A stretch of DNA of 64,000 bases from Linanthus parryae (GCA_023055425.1 JALGPY010000003.1:75057491-75121490); one strand, 5' to 3'; shown: positions 22,855 to 36,000, counted from the first letter of the stretch. A program made the numbers and translations. The notes: a model not told the origin generated them from the letters alone.

Positions 22855-24284
22855 TGTTGGAATAGGTTCCCTAGAGGCAATCTATATTTAGTATGAACAA
22901 TGTATTTTGGCTAGAATATTCATTTATTAATTATTGTGATATTTAATATGATGAAGTCCTTAGATACAATGTGTTGTTTATCTTAAATATCCCTAGTTCA
23001 TCATATTGATCAATAGGACGATCATATATAGACTAGTATGTGTGTATCTTGATATGGAGATATCAAGTCTAACACATGGGTATGCATTACGGGTAATGGA
23101 ATACTAGATTGACCCACGACGAGAATGATACATTAGATTATGTTAAAGTCACAATCGCTTCTCGTAGTGCTAATATAATTGCAATCCTTAGACTTGAAGT
23201 CACTAGATACTCTAGTTGTGGAATATCATACTTTGATGTTATCAAACGTTACACCATACCTGGGTAATTTTAAAGGTAGTTATCGGGCATGATAGGAAGC
23301 AAGCTTAGAGATCGTAGTGATGTAGAGAGGATTTGTCCCTCCCACATAATGGGAGCAAATATCCACGGCCACTCGAGGAATGGTGCTTATTGAATGTCTG
23401 GCCAGACTCAGATAAATCAATATGGAGATATTGATTTTATCTTCTTGCATAAGCATATTCCCAGGATCGAGGAACTAAGGATTGGATATACGAGTGTGAC
23501 TATTTATGTCTCGTGTCCAATCCGGATATGGAGACAAAGGGATAGTGCAATGTGTGATATTGGACACAAAAGGTTTGTCGGGATCACTGACTTATTTCTA
23601 TTAGTTGGGTGGCATGGATGTGTTGCTAGACACCGCTCCATGTTAGTAATTAGTTACTACCAACTAAGTAGAAACCTATGGGGTCACACGTCAAATAGAG
23701 TTGAACTAGATTTGGGATTAATTAATATGATTAATTAATGAGAAGGATCACATTGCAACACCTTGCAAACTTAGAGGGACTAATATGCAAGGAAGGGACT
23801 AATCCAAGTTCATTTAGAACTAGGAAGGGCCTTTATGTAGTTAACAAGGAGTTGTGGGACTATATAAAGGATGCTCTAGCTTCCTTCCCACAACTAATGC
23901 TCATAACATAAGTGAGTGGGAGAGAGAGCAAAAGAGAGAACAAGATACAAGCTAAAGAGGCCGAAGCCCCCTTAGCCGTCCCCTACCCGTCGGCCACAAG
24001 AGAGGGTCGAACTCCTCTCTTGTCCTCGTTGCGTGATTCGTTCTTCCCTCTTCCTCCGGTCTAAGTTAGCACTAGGAGAAGGAAGGATCTAGATCTCACC
24101 TCTAGACGTGGATAAACCGTAGAGACGAGGACATTATTCTTCGTGTGATCTCCCGAACCAAAATGTACACATCTTCTATCTCCTTCATCATGTTATGAAT
24201 GTCTCTTCCCGTGATCCTTTGTGGGCTTTGAGTAGGAATTACATTTTTGTTATTCCGCTGCGTTACCTACGTCAAAACCTAACA
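22855..24284 (+). repeat. 3' LTR of ANG-1
   Basis: 1430 bp, TGTTGG to CTAACA, matching the 5' LTR with scattered substitutions. Confidence 0.95.
23861..23868 (+). promoter_or_regulatory. TATA box of the ANG-1 LTR
   Basis: TATATAAA in the context GGACTATATAAAGGATGC. The same context occurs in the ANG-3 LTR (60803-60810) and, slightly changed, in ANG-2 (53243-53250). It sets the U3/R side of the LTR; transcription would start roughly 30 bp downstream. Confidence 0.7.
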
Positions 24285-25993
24285 GTAGTCTACCCCATTG
24301 TGCCATGGCGTATTTGACCCACATGGGGACTCGTGAGGGAGTTGGGGATTTTTCGTGCGCATTGTTCGCAGCACTAGGTAATCTACACCGGCGTGCGAGG
24401 CACACGTGACCTTAGGGGAGCTACATTGTAGCATGATGTAACTTGGGGATTGCTCAGGTAATCTTCATTAGTAGGATATTGTCAACGGTCCACAAGACCC
24501 CTTCTTGTTGCAGTTTCGGGGATACGGGCCCATGTATGTCCGGGCACCCATGTATCTCTTACTCTCTCGGGTTCTACGTTTGATCGATAATTGTTGAAAT
24601 CCACTGCCTACATATTTAAGCGAGGAAACCTCCTAGTTGATCTATAAATTTGTTGAGGACAACGAATCGCTTAAGTGTGTGTGTGTGGGGGGGGGGGGGG
24701 GTGTCTCTACTTCACTAGCCATGTTGTCTTGCAGTAACCTTGTTACATGTAGTTTAAGTTAGTATTGTGTTAATGTGGTTAGTATAGAGTGTTTCAATAT
24801 GTTGTCGTATTGTGCTAGTTTTAAATTTCTGCATTTAATCGCACTTTTAATTATTGAGTCACCTTACCAATTGTTATGTGGTTAGTCATGTTGATCAGTT
24901 ATATGTAGAGTCAAGAAAAATATGAAAAATAAGAAAAAAAAATAGAAAAGCAGAAAAATCCGAAAATTAAAAAATTTTGAGTTATGAGAAATTGATGAAG
25001 CTTGAAATTAGAGAGAGTTCAGTGAAAGAGCCTCAATGAATAGTAATCACCGTAGTAGGGAAAATCTTAATTTTTAGTATCTTGCGCACCGGTTTCACGA
25101 AAGGATGTCCCAAATATTTATAGAAAAGGGGAATGAAGACTTTTGGCATACCTTTTGTTCCTATAGTGTGCTAGGAGGATTTGGTCTTTCGGGTAGTCGA
25201 ATAATCTGTTTTCTGTGGAAACATGTGGCCTCTTGAGATCTGGGGTGGACCTTCGTGTAGAGTTGGTTCCATGTGGTACATTGCTTTAGCCTTAGTGAAG
25301 TTAGGGAGTGTACACAACCATCCCTTATGGCGGTTACAAGAGCTAACCAAAAAATCCCACACTTAGTTACTCTAAATGCACGGCTGAAATAAAAAGAAGA
25401 TAATGAAGAAAAAATCAAAATCTTCTCTTGGACTAGATACGGTGAACATCCTAGTGTGCCCCGTCCGCTCACGGAATTTGGATTCAAGCCAATTAGAGCG
25501 TCTAAGAAAAATTAAAGTCAAGTCGTATTACACGGAGTTGTGGCTACCATCACTGGGACAATTTGCATTCAATGTAATAAATACTAAGAGGGTCTGAAAC
25601 CTCATATGACTTGGAGACAAAAGACTACCATAAGACTAAAAAACGTGCCCATATCTTGTATTGAGTTTGGTGGATGTTTGGGTACCCCTTAGTGAGCTTG
25701 TGCGTAGGGGTCATAGTATTTTCAATTCCTAGTTGCGGTTGTGTGAATTGCAAAAGAGACTTGTGAGAGCTTGATGATTTTGATTAGTGATAGCGAGGTT
25801 ACTCGTCTCTAAAGAAAGAGAAAAAATATATGCGTTGTTTCAATTATTGGATTGTTTTAAATCCTGTTGCCATGTGTATAGTCTTGTAGATTGCATTGTG
25901 TATGTATGTTGTTTTTGTCACATGGCTAGTGAAATTGGATGCAATTTGGTGGATTGAAACGTAGTATAAGATTTGATTTTGCTCGCTAGGCGC
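24285..25993 (+). other. Conserved 3' noncoding region of ATH-2
   Basis: Continuation of ATH-2 after ANG-1. No gene. Shares GTGCCATGGCG (24299), GTTGAGGACAACGAA (24653), the A-rich tract (24915-24975), GGTGGACCTTCGTGTAGAGT (25244-25263) and the AACC/GGTT inverted repeat (25312-25337) with ATH-1 and ATH-5. A short (TG)n/G-run lies at 24675-24701. Small ORFs (25171-25487 minus, 25403-25597 plus) look like chance. Confidence 0.7.
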
Positions 25994-26014
25994 AAAAAGG
26001 TAGTGTGGGGGATT
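25994..26014 (+). promoter_or_regulatory. Polypurine tract of ATH-2
   Basis: AAAAAGGTAGTGTGGGGGATT directly before the 3' LTR, matching those of ATH-1 and ATH-5. Confidence 0.75.
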
Positions 26015-27750
26015 TTATAACTCTCTATTAGATTTATATTTCTTGCACGTTTTATATCATTTTGTGTGATTTCCGGGTTGATAATCTCAGTTTTACACTA
26101 TGATTAAAGAGAAAATAAAGAAGTTTAGCTCTAGGAGTTAGTTTGTCAACCCTAGTGTTTCTCGTATGATTTTATGTAATTTTGTTACATTTGATCGCAC
26201 AGATTGTGTTTCGTGTTGTTTTGACAGGAAACAGAGCTTGGGAGATGAAATGGAGAGGAGAAACGGGCGTTGGAGATTATTCGGGAGCTAAAACGGAGAA
26301 GAAATCGTGAATAAAATGGTGAACACGTGATAAGGAAGGCAAGTGTCATTTAATCAAGTTTGCGTAATGACACTTTAACCCCCCTCCCCATACTTAGCCA
26401 AAATTCAGAGTGAAAAGTGAGAAAACCCAATGGAGTTGGCAACCAGAGCTTCAGATCGCACAACCAGAAAAGCTGATCATGCGATCTGCTGGCGAATTTT
26501 CTCAAGGTCCTTACACCCAAATTGCACGACCAAAATGAGCAGGTCGTGCGATCTGCTGCAGGCAGAAGCATTGGTTTGCTTGTTTTTGGCCAAAACTACG
26601 TCGTTTTGTGTTGAGTTATTGCCTAACCTAGCTGGGGAATAATTAATACACGTATAATTGATTCAAGAGGGGAATTTTCATCATTCTACAATTCACGTTA
26701 GAGGAGGAGGACGACGACGAAGACGAAGGAAGGCTCAAGAAATCCATTTGAGATCAAGGTTTTTCTACTCTTTCTTTCAAATCATGTATTGAGAAACTAC
26801 TTAGCTTTGCCAGATTGATTTTAATTAGCTAAACTATTTGCCAGGCGCCTCTATGAGAGCCTTGGGTTTATGTAGACGGATGATTTTTCGGGTTTAGACT
26901 TTATTTCAGGCGTATATGATTTGATCTATTGAATGAATGTTTCGTTTTCTTGAACTAGTTATTGATTCTCGTCTATTGACACGCCGTGAACACGATTTAA
27001 TCTTCATGGAAACTAGGGTTTTTTCTTAATTCATCATCTTGATTAATTTTAATTTTTATCTTAGTTAAATGTTCTTGTTCTACGCTAAATCCTTAGTGTG
27101 AAAGGAGTGATCAACCGGACACGCTAGTTAATTAGATGAGTGCACGATAGTGACTTAGCCTAATTGTGATGAGAACTTGAATACAATTCCGAATCACGGA
27201 GACCACGAAGAAGAAGTGTTAAGATTGGCCTTAGTGGGTAGATTTGGTAGGTGAGATTCGACTGTTTCGTGCAACGGTGGACCGATAGGACCTGTTGTCG
27301 TGAAGTTCGTTAGCCTACTAGAATAGACCGGTTAACACATGAGAACGACATGAGATTATAGTCAAACAAGACGTAGGATGACATGAGACCGATAGGAGAT
27401 TGTTAGTGCATTTACCCGACTTAACTAGAATATGATTAACGTGTTACATAGATGAACTGGAGTTCGTCTACAAAACTAGGTGATCGAGAGATCGCCTAGT
27501 TTCTCCATATATGATTATTAATAAAAAATACAAAACATTATTTTAGTTGTTTACTTCAATTTTCAGTCAATTGTTGGAGGGTGACAAATCAGTTATTCTC
27601 AATTCTTCATCCCTATTAAATTACTTTAATCTAATATAATAATTAAATAATCTCAAGTCTGTCCTCGTGGGATCGATAACTCAGGGTTGAAATACCACCC
27701 CTATATTACTTGACCGTGCACTTGCGCATACACGTTAAGAAATCGTGTCA
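26015..27750 (+). repeat. 3' LTR of ATH-2
   Basis: 1736 bp, starting TTATAACTCT (TG mutated to TT) and ending GTGTCA. Collinear with 12734-14494, including the GATCGCAC-type palindromes at about 26450-26565. Confidence 0.9.
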
Positions 27751-28086
27751 AATCAATGCATACGCAAGTGCACGACCAAATTTATAAAGTGTGATTGAAT
27801 AAAATCGGATTATCGTTCCCACGAGGACAAGTCATAATTGTTCAGATTAGAAAGTAATCTAAAGTATATAAGCAACTGGGAGGAGGAATTGAGATTGAAT
27901 TATTGTTTCGAAGCTAAAATTGAAAGTAATAATGAAATACAATTATTTTTGGCTTCTTCGATTTATAATGATTGTGATGTAACAAATATGACAAAGGACT
28001 ACATTTCCCAAGGACCCCCTAGCTCTTAAACAATTATGATTATTATTCCTAACAACACTAAGTGTGGTTCCTATCTAGTCCACGTC
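27751..28086 (-). repeat. LTR fragment of ATH-3
   Basis: Reverse complement of an Athila-like LTR end (GTGCACTTGCGTATGCATT on the minus strand), displaced from 12715-12733 by ATH-2. A small plus ORF (27838-28029) inside is not supported as a gene. It is cut at 28087 by a solo LTR and resumes at 29360-29419. Confidence 0.6.
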
Positions 28087-29359
28087 TGTAAGACCTCGTG
28101 TTCTTAAATATTTAAACATACTACTTTTCTAGCAAAACACGATGGTCTCGGGCTTATTTGTTATTATATTTTATATTGGTAGCTAATTGTCTTCAAGATA
28201 CAATTTACTTTTGTGATACTGTTTGAATGGGTGTAGATTGCTGAGATGTGATATCTATGCATATTGTTTGTACACTTTGTAATTAATAACAAATTTGGGG
28301 CCTTTGTTAGAAAAAGAAGAAAATAAAACGATTATGTTTATCACTTATTCACCATTACAAGCCACGATTTCATGTCAATCTAGATTTTGAGGTTGATGAC
28401 TACTCTTTTCTTGATTAGTCATGTGATGTTTAACTTTTTTATTACTAAAGTCATTTCCCTTGTTTGATGGGTAAGTACATATTTTGAAGAAGTGCTTGTT
28501 TTATGAGTTTTAAAGCAGAAGATGAGAAAGGAAAATGAGAGTGTGAAGTGGGTCTTCTTCATAACTGTTCCATTTTTTCAAAAGTTCATGGGAGCCTAAT
28601 TATGTTTAAGAAATCAAGTTTTTTTGCAAACAAGAGTTCATTTTCGTGATCTTTAGACTCTGTGAGAGTTGGTTAATACCTTGGATAATAGGATTTCTAG
28701 TTTTCTCATGCATGGAAGTGCGTTTTTAGATGGCTTGGAATCGCATAATGGTTGTTTGGTTTCGGGTTGTCTGACTTTATCTGAGGTAGGGGAATTATAG
28801 CTTTTAAATTTCTTGCAGTTACGGTGTATATTTGTATATACTGCTGGTGTTATTTGTTTTTACAGCTTTTCAGTTATCTAATTATTTTCTGGAGATTGAT
28901 AAATCACGATGTTTGTGTATTTTGTGCGCATGCTGCTGTGTGATAACTGACTGTTGTGTTACGTAGATTTTATATTTCTACGCCAGTGGTTATGCGGTAT
29001 CTGCTGGGCTGTCTGACTCACCTTCTTTTTACAGGTTGAGCAGGATTGGACCAGATTGTGGTATTAATGCTAAAAAGTTGATAGTTTAGTTAAATTAGTT
29101 GTTTTTAGCAATTTTTTGTAAATTACTATTTCGGGCCAAATATTTATAATCAATGTCATTTTTGACAAGCTGGTGTAAATTTTAGTGAATTTCAGTCATG
29201 TACCAGTTTTTTATAATTTTGATTAAAAATATTGTCTTGTGGACGGTGTGTCCTCCTGGTTGAGGTTTGAGCGTTTGCAAGTGTCAGACGGGTTGGCAGT
29301 AAAACGTTATTTTTATCGAATAATCAATTTTTATTGTTAAAGTGAGACGGGCCATCACA
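28087..29359 (-). repeat. Solo LTR, unknown gypsy-type family
   Basis: 1273 bp, TGTAAGACCTCG to GGGCCATCACA, with TG...CA termini. Flanks ACGTC (28082-28086) and ATGTC (29360-29364) form a 4/5 TSD. No coding region. Minus orientation is preferred because TGTGATGGCCCGTCTC resembles chromovirus LTR starts, but this is weak. It lies in the ATH-3 LTR. Confidence 0.65.
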
Positions 29360-29494
29360 ATGTCAACTAGCTAGTGTGAATCCCTCTTAGTAACGCACAC
29401 CATTGCGTATTGGTCAACATGATAGAGTAGATGCCCTAGAGGCAATCTATATTTATCAAACGTTACGCAATAACCGGGTAATCATAAAGATAGT

Positions 29495-30450
29495 TGAAAG
29501 ACAGTAATGTAGGTAGAAATACAGGATCAATACTCTAGAAGCGGGGGGGGGGGGGGGGGGGGTTGAATAGAGTATGGCAAATTTTGCTAAAAGACTGGTT
29601 TCAAGGAAGTTTGTGGCAAGTAGAGAATATTTCAAGGCCTTGAAATAAATTTCAAATCCTTGGAATCAAAACAGATATTTCAAGTCCTTGGAATCAAAAC
29701 AGATATTTTCACATGAACAACTCACGAGAATAAGATGAAGAAGTATTATGTAAATGATATACAAATATAGATCATAAAGAAGAGCACTGAGAAGTGAGAA
29801 CTAATGAAGCATATGAATGTGCAGTGATCTTCTGATGAGTGGATTGAGTGAAATGAATATCCTTTTGTGTAGCTTGTGAATCCTAAGAATGTCCGAGTAT
29901 CTCTGTGTTCTTTCTGTTCTTTAATTTCTTCACTCGTTCCCTCTTATGCAGCTAGTTTGAATTGCAGATCTTCAGGATTTCTCAAAACAAACTTTCCTAA
30001 AAATCAGCAGCATATCTTCACTTGTCTAATAGATCTTCCCAATGGTTTGTTTCTTAGTATATTCAAAGATATTGACTTGATCTTGTAGCTGAGTATGTTA
30101 GGAAGGTCCAGACATGTTTGCACAATCACAGAATCAATCTTTCAACCCAATTTCCTTTTCTGCAAGAACACGGTTTAGGAAATAGTCCCTGCAAAACAGG
30201 TAACTACTTATCCCTGCAAAAACTCATTCAAAAAAATATATTAGCCACAGTATAGAGTCTCAAAATGGTTTGCCTTTCATCTTCGAAGAACACATAGTAA
30301 AGCATAGAGGATCAGGATTCAGATTAGAATCAAAAGCTCCCCCTAAAATCATGTTATATACTCGAGTGTATATTTCAAACCTTTGAAAACTGTTTCAAGG
30401 CCTTGAAACAGACAAGCTGTTTCAAGCCTTTGAAACAAGCTGAACTTACA
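29495..30450 (-). repeat. 3' LTR of SIRE-2 (left side)
   Basis: 956 bp, shorter than its partner because of a gap near 29710. Plus strand starts TGAAAGACAG. A U5 hairpin with a run of about 20 G is at 29530-29575. The PPT on the minus strand (GGAGGAGAT) lies at 30451-30459. Confidence 0.9.
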
Positions 30451-30798
30451 ATCTCCTCCTTTATTAAAGACAAAACCACAATCCTTCTAAGAATTAGGCC
30501 TATGCAAAAAATATTAATTAGAACATAGCAGAACATGATAATAAACGGTATCAAAAAGTATCCAAACAATCCAACTTATTAAACATTTAAGCAACAAAAT
30601 CCAGCAAATCCTACCGATCTAAACCAAATCTCTAAACCAGCCAAAAAAATTACCAAAAATAAACAAATAAACACCTAAATTTCTCCCCTTTTTTGACTTT
30701 CATCAAAAAAGAAATAGAAAATGTTGGATCAAAGTTTTCAAAACTTAAAGGAAAATAGGTTTTTAAAATTAGAACTTTTCAAGACTTTGAATAGGGAT
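30451..30798 (-). other. Spacer between ORF3 and 3' LTR of SIRE-2
   Basis: Noncoding and A-rich, corresponding to 49883-50213 of SIRE-3. Begins with the PPT (30451-30459). One CAAGGCCTTGAA copy lies at the ORF3 side (about 30798). Confidence 0.6.
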
Positions 30799-32630
30799 TC
30801 AAGGCCTTGAAAAAGATAGAAAGAAGATGCAAGAATAAAGGTGTTCGGTCTCCATCTCCCTTTGGCTCAACATCATCTTCTCCACTGTCTTCTTCATCAT
30901 CCTCATCATATTTTGTTCTTCTTCTTGAGCAGCTTCATCACCAGCATCACGAATCACTTCATCATTAAAAAGGTCTTCCTCAGTCACTATCTCTGGAATG
31001 GTTTCCTTCTTTTTCTTCTTCTTAAGATCCTTGATCAACATCCTTGAGTCTGAACTGTCAGCATCACCTTGTTCCTTTTCTTCACCACCCTGTTCTTAAA
31101 CCACTTGTTTCCCTATGTCCACTACCCTTGCTTCCTCATCTTGAGTAGTATGCTCACTGAATAAGTCTTTGGTTGAAATATCCTTCTTTTATCCTTCTGC
31201 AGCCTGATAGACTTCCTCTTCTACATGGATCACATTGATGCTTTTGAAGATTCTTTCAACCATATACCTCACTTGTTTGAATTCAGTGCCAAACTCATGC
31301 TGATTTTCCTTAAACGCATCCATATCCATCTCTAGAACATCAAGTATTTGAAACACCATGGAAAGGTCTTGAGATTGAGAGGGTAGGTTTGAAAGAGAGG
31401 TCAAGGGCTTGGATTTTGGAATCTTCTTGGATTGCAGCTCTTCTTCAGACAGATCAGAGTATAACTTCCAAGTTCCCTCACTGGTTTTCATGATTCCAAA
31501 CCTCTCAAAGGATTTCTCATCAAGCATACCAAAACCATAGGTAACAGTTTCTTCTCTGTCATTTGGAATCTCAAGTTGTTCAAAGAAATCAGATAGCATG
31601 TTGGCATAAGGCAAATGGTGATTTCTTTCCTTGGTCTAGGAATAAAGCATGTTTTCCATCACAATTGGAGGAAGATCAATTTCATACCCATGCATAATCA
31701 AGTACATCAAGTATAACACCCTGTCAGTCAGCAAATCTTTTGAAATCTCTTTAGGCACTACACACCTCATTAAGATGGTAAACAAGAATTTGGCTTAAAC
31801 AGTTAGCACAGAGTGTGTTAACTATTTAGAAGAGGTAGCAGCATTGGGTAAAAATAATTCTTCCCTAGCCAGTTTTAAGGCTTCACTCTTGTTGAATAGT
31901 TGTCCGTGTTATACCTCTTGGGACAGCCTAAAACATTGGCAAATTCTGAGTAATCTAACTCCATGTTAATGCCAGTCACTTTGGATTTAATTATTAAACC
32001 TACAGCCTTAATTTGCTTCATGTTTAGATAGGAAAATCTAGTGAGCCTAGGGTAGGAAACTTCTGGAAGGTTTAAAATTTTCCAAATAGAACTTTTCTTC
32101 AATCTCTTAATGCACTCCAGATTCATGCTTTTCAACATGTTAACACATGCTATCCAAATACGCTACTGGTCTAGAAGAAAAATCATCTAACTACAATCCT
32201 CTAGAAACATTTGTAACAAACCACTTGTTGTTAATGACATATTTCTTACCAGGGGATTGTTGCTTCTTTGAATAGATCTGCAGTTCCTTTCCAGTGTTCT
32301 TTTCTGGTTCTTCCTCTGTAGCTTTTCCTTTTCCTTTTCAGCTTTTGTAGCCTTTTTATTCTTCGCCTTCTTAGGACTAGCGATATGTTCCTCTGGCTGT
32401 TTCTCAGGAGCAGACTGATATGTCTTCTTATTCTTGCTAGAAGTTGGAGTATGATCCTTCTTGATCTTCTTCTTTGGAAGAGAAGGAGACGTTTTTGCAC
32501 TTGGTGTTCTGGAAATGGAATCATCACTGAGAGTTTGAACCTCTTCCTCAACAGTCTTCCTCTTCTTGTCAGAAAATTTCCTTGCACCTCCAGTAATCTT
32601 GATTCTATCAGAAGTTTTTCTCGTTCTCAT
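30799..32630 (-). pseudogene. ORF3 of SIRE-2 (non-pol protein, broken)
   Basis: Minus-strand ORF3 starts at ATG 32630, directly after a telo-box-like AAACCCTA. The N-terminal fragment (32630-32187) is lysine/serine-rich. The central fragment (32138-31875) contains YPRLTRFSYLNMKQIK and MELDYSEFANVLGCPKRY. The next (31614-31189) contains LPYANMLSDFFEQLEIP and FGMLDEKSFERFG. The C-terminal part (31041-30799) is acidic with a lysine run. Stops and frameshifts separate them. The same order occurs in SIRE-3 (46712-49882). I see no signal peptide or transmembrane segment. The central part resembles the plant transposon-protein domain found in many plant retroelement ORFs (PF20167-type, tentative). 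Confidence 0.7.
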
Positions 32631-32667
32631 TAGGGTTTGAGGGTATAGAAGAGAGAAGCAGGAGTGA

Positions 32668-32706
32668 TACGAGAGAGAGAGAGAGAGATAGAGAGAGAGA
32701 GAGATA
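32668..32706. repeat. (GA)n tract upstream of ORF3 of SIRE-2
   Basis: GA/CT dinucleotide run with ATA interruptions; CT-rich on the ORF3 sense strand, between a TATA-like ATAAATA (32716-32722) and the ORF3 ATG. Confidence 0.85.
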
Positions 32707-32715
32707 AGGAAAGAG

Positions 32716-32722
32716 ATAAATA
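32716..32722 (-). promoter_or_regulatory. TATA-like box upstream of ORF3 of SIRE-2
   Basis: TATTTAT on the minus strand, 86-92 bp before the ORF3 ATG, followed by a CT-rich leader and AAACCCTAATG. SIRE-3 has TATTTAT at 46644-46650 in the same arrangement. Confidence 0.45.
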
Positions 32723-32736
32723 CAGAATATTCCAAA

Positions 32737-33071
32737 TATTTTAAGATGTGCAGAATTAGTTTAATTCAAAATTTTGTGTGAGTGGCGTGGGAAAGAAAAT
32801 ACTATAATACTAATTTGAAAGGAAAATAATTTTAAAAGGCAATATTGAGCAATTATATACAGAGATATCACCGAACATTGAAAGATCCAGTTTATTGACT
32901 AAGTAGCATAGAGACTCATTTTCAAGGCTTTGGAAAGAATTTCAAGGCCTCGAAAAGCTATACTGTTGAAGCAGATAAAATCAAGGATTTGAAAATATTT
33001 TCAAGGCTTTGAAAATCTATTAAAAACTTTGAAACACATAATACTTACCTGAAACTTACCTGTTACTCCCC
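32737..33071 (-). other. pol-ORF3 spacer of SIRE-2
   Basis: Noncoding. It carries a dense group of CAAGGCCTTGAA-type words (about 32920-33035), as does the equivalent spacer in SIRE-3 (46300-46410). Confidence 0.65.
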
Positions 33072-36000
33072 CTAAACCAATGCTTCCTTATTTAGCATGC
33101 GCAATTTTAATCTCAGGGCTGAGAATATATCTTCTGGTAGTGGTTTAGTGAAGATATCTACTAATTGCATGTTGGTAGACACAATTTCAAGAGTAACATC
33201 ACCTTTATCTTCATGATCTCTGATGAAATGATGGCTAACATCTATGTGTTTGGTTCTTGAGTGCTGAACTGGATGCTTTGTAATTGATATTGCACTGGTG
33301 TTGTCACATTTAATAGGTATATCACTGAAATCAAATCCAAGATCTCTCATTTTCTGAGCTATCCATAACACTTGTGAATAGCAAGCTCCAACTGCTATGT
33401 ATTCAGCTTCTGCTATTGATAAAGCTACTAAATTTTGCTTATTTGAATGCCAACTGATCGTGGAGGTTCCAATAAATTTTCAGTACCCTGATGTGTTTTT
33501 TCTATCAAATTTGTAACCCGCAAATTCAGCATCTGAATAGCCACACAAAGATAAATTAGATTGTTTAGGATACCAAACCCCTAAGTCTTTGGTACAATTG
33601 AGATATCTAAGAATTCTTTTGAAAGCAACCAAGTATGATTCTTGAGGATCAGCTTGAAATCTAGCACACATACAAACAATAAACATGATATATGGTCTAC
33701 TTGCAGTGAGATATAGAAATGATCCAATCATACCTCTATACTCTTTCACAGTCACACTCTTACCAGTTTGATCCTTTTCTAGGGACAGTGTACAACTCAT
33801 AGGGGTTTTCGCTACCATGGACTGAGACATATTTTACTTGTTTAACAAGTCCTTGGTATACTTGTTTTGATGCAGAACGATTCCTTTCTTCATCTGATGT
33901 ATATGAAGTCCAAGAAAGTAGTTTAGTTCTCCCATCAAATTCCCTTCTCATAAGACTTGAGAAATCCTTGCAAAGAGAATCATTAGTAGCTCCAAATAGA
34001 ATATCAACAACATATACTTGAAATACTAGAATATATTTCTCATGAGTCTTTATGAAAAGGGTTTTATCTACTAATCCTATTTTGAAATAATTTTCAAGTA
34101 GAAATTTTGACAATCTTTCATACCAAGCCCTTGGAGCTTGTTTCAAATCATATAGAGCTTTGTCAAGTTTATAAACATGATCTGAAAATTCATCATTTTC
34201 GAAACCAGGAGGTTGAGCAACATAGACTTCTTCTTGCAAATAACCATTTAAAAAGGCACATTTCACATCCATTTGAAAAAGTTTCATATTTTTGTAAGAT
34301 AAAAATGCAAGTAACATTCTAATTCCTTCTAACCTTGCAACAGGAGAAAACGTGTCCTCATAATCATAATCAATACCTTCTTCCTGGTTGTAGCCTTGAG
34401 CTACCAGTCTTGCTTTGTTTCTGATTACCTTAGCATTCTCATCTAACATTTTTCTGAATACCCATCAAGTCCCAATAACAGACTGATCTTTAGGTGGAGG
34501 AACCATATTCCAAACCTTGTTACTCTCAAATTCATTAAGTTCACACTGAATTGCAATGACCCAGTCTACTTCTTGTAATGCTTCTTTCACATTCTTAGGC
34601 GCCATAAGAGAAACAAAAGCATTGAAAGCACACAGGTTCTTCAACTGTGATCTTGTTTGCGTTCCCATGGATGGATCATATAGTATGTTGTCAACTGGAT
34701 GAGATGAAAGATATCTGAATCTCTTCCTTGGTGTCCATGTTTCAGGTTCTCCAGGAAGCTCTCAGGTCTTTGAGAACTTGAAGTAGTGGCTGGTCCACTT
34801 TGATTCTCTTGATGTTCTTTTTCAAGTCTTTGAGACTCATTTCCAAAGCCTTGAAAATTCCTTATGTTTTCTTGCAAGCTTTCATTGGAACCATTTGAAG
34901 GCTCTGCTTCATCTTCTGATTCATGCTTGTTTAAATTCAAGTCTCAAAAACTTTCACTCAAAGAATTATCATAGCTTTCATAAAAAATAACATTAATACT
35001 TTCTTCAACAATATTGGTTCTCTTATTATAAACTCTATAAGCTTTGCTGGTCAGTGAAAGATACCTTCATCACTTATGGCATCAAACTTACCAAGATTTT
35101 CCTTACCGTTGTTGTGAACATAACAAGTGCTGCCAAAAGGTTTGAAGTAAGAGATGTTTGACTTTCTTCCTTTGAAAAGCTCATAAGGAGTCTTCTTCAA
35201 GATAGGCCTAATCAGACACCTGTACGGTATATGTTTGGCAGTGTTCACAGCTTCTGCCCAAAAGGATTTTGGCAATCTGTTCTCCATAAGAATTGTCTTT
35301 GACATGTCTTCAAGAGTCATGTTCTTTCTTTCAAGAAAGCCATTCTTTGAGGAGTTCTAGTAGCAGATAAGTTGTGAGAGATGCCATACTTAGCAGAAAA
35401 TAAATCAAACTCAAGTTGATCAAAGTCTCTACGATGATCACTTCTAATAAAAGCAATAGGCAGGTTATTCAGGGTTTGAAGTTCTTTACAAAGATTTAAA
35501 AAATTTGAAAGAGCTTCAGATTTGTCTCTAAGAAACATTACCCATGTAAATATAGAGAAATCATCTACGATGGCTAACATGTAATTCTTACCCTTTGGAG
35601 TTTGAGTTCTCATAGGACCACAAAGATCCATATGCAATAATTCAGTGGGTCTAGTAGTACCTACAAAGTTCTTTGGTTTGAAGGAACTTCTAGTCTGTTT
35701 ACCTTGAGCACAAGCTTTGCGTACCTCTTAATCCTTGAAATTGATAGAGGGTAGACCTCTTACTAGGTCCTTAACAACTAATTTGTTCAAAGTGTGTAAG
35801 CTAATGTGTCCAAGCTTTCCGTGACAAAGCTTTGAATCCTCATTCAAGGCCTTGAGACACTTCAAACTTTCTCCTGCAACTTTGATAGTGTGCAAAGTAT
35901 AAACATTATTTGACCTTGAGTCAGTGAGGATGCAAATTCCAGATTTATCATTTTGCACCACACATTTCTCTTTGTCAAAGATAACCTTGTTGCGATTTTC

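Larger units (their letters stand above)
15830..24284 (+). mobile_element. ANG-1: complete Angela/BARE-like Ty1/copia element
   Basis: An 8455-bp element with LTRs at 15830-17255 and 22855-24284, PBS immediately after the first, gag-pol 18987-22840 and PPT 22841-22854. The LTR start TGTTGGAATAGGTGCCCTAG resembles BARE-1/Angela. The flanking GAAGT (15825-15829) and GTAGT (24285-24289) make a 4/5 TSD. It sits in the internal region of ATH-2, whose sequence resumes at 24285. Coding capacity is lost through stops, frameshifts and a deletion in the RT active site. Confidence 0.93.
12734..27750 (+). mobile_element. ATH-2: complete non-autonomous Athila-like element
   Basis: Two LTRs (12734-14494 and 26015-27750) flank about 3.07 kb of internal sequence, itself split by ANG-1 (15830-24284). 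PBS is at 14501-14518 and PPT at 25994-26014. Flanking 5-mers AAGCA (12729-12733) and AATCA (27751-27755) are a 4/5 TSD in the ATH-3 LTR. The internal region has a small zinc-knuckle-like ORF and a long noncoding 3' part but no protease, RT, RNase H or integrase, so movement would need proteins supplied in trans. Confidence 0.82.
12237..29419 (-). mobile_element. ATH-3: relic minus-strand Athila-like element
   Basis: This is the oldest layer. Internal 5' sequence is 12714-12237. The LTR is scattered as 12715-12733, 27751-28086 and 29360-29419. The PBS, read on the minus strand at 12708-12691, is CGGCGTCGTTGTCAGGGA, a decayed form of the ATH-5 PBS. The LTR piece right of ATH-2 (TGCATACGCAAGTGCACG) is the reverse complement of the ATH-2 LTR end (TGCGCATACACG). 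It is interrupted by ATH-2, a solo LTR and ANG-2; its gag is cut by ATH-1. The rest of the element is not visible. Confidence 0.65.

Noticed and set aside
28087..29359. Host gene or intron sequence between LTR pieces
   Set aside because: No ORF above about 60 codons; TG...CA ends and a 4/5 TSD indicate a solo LTR.
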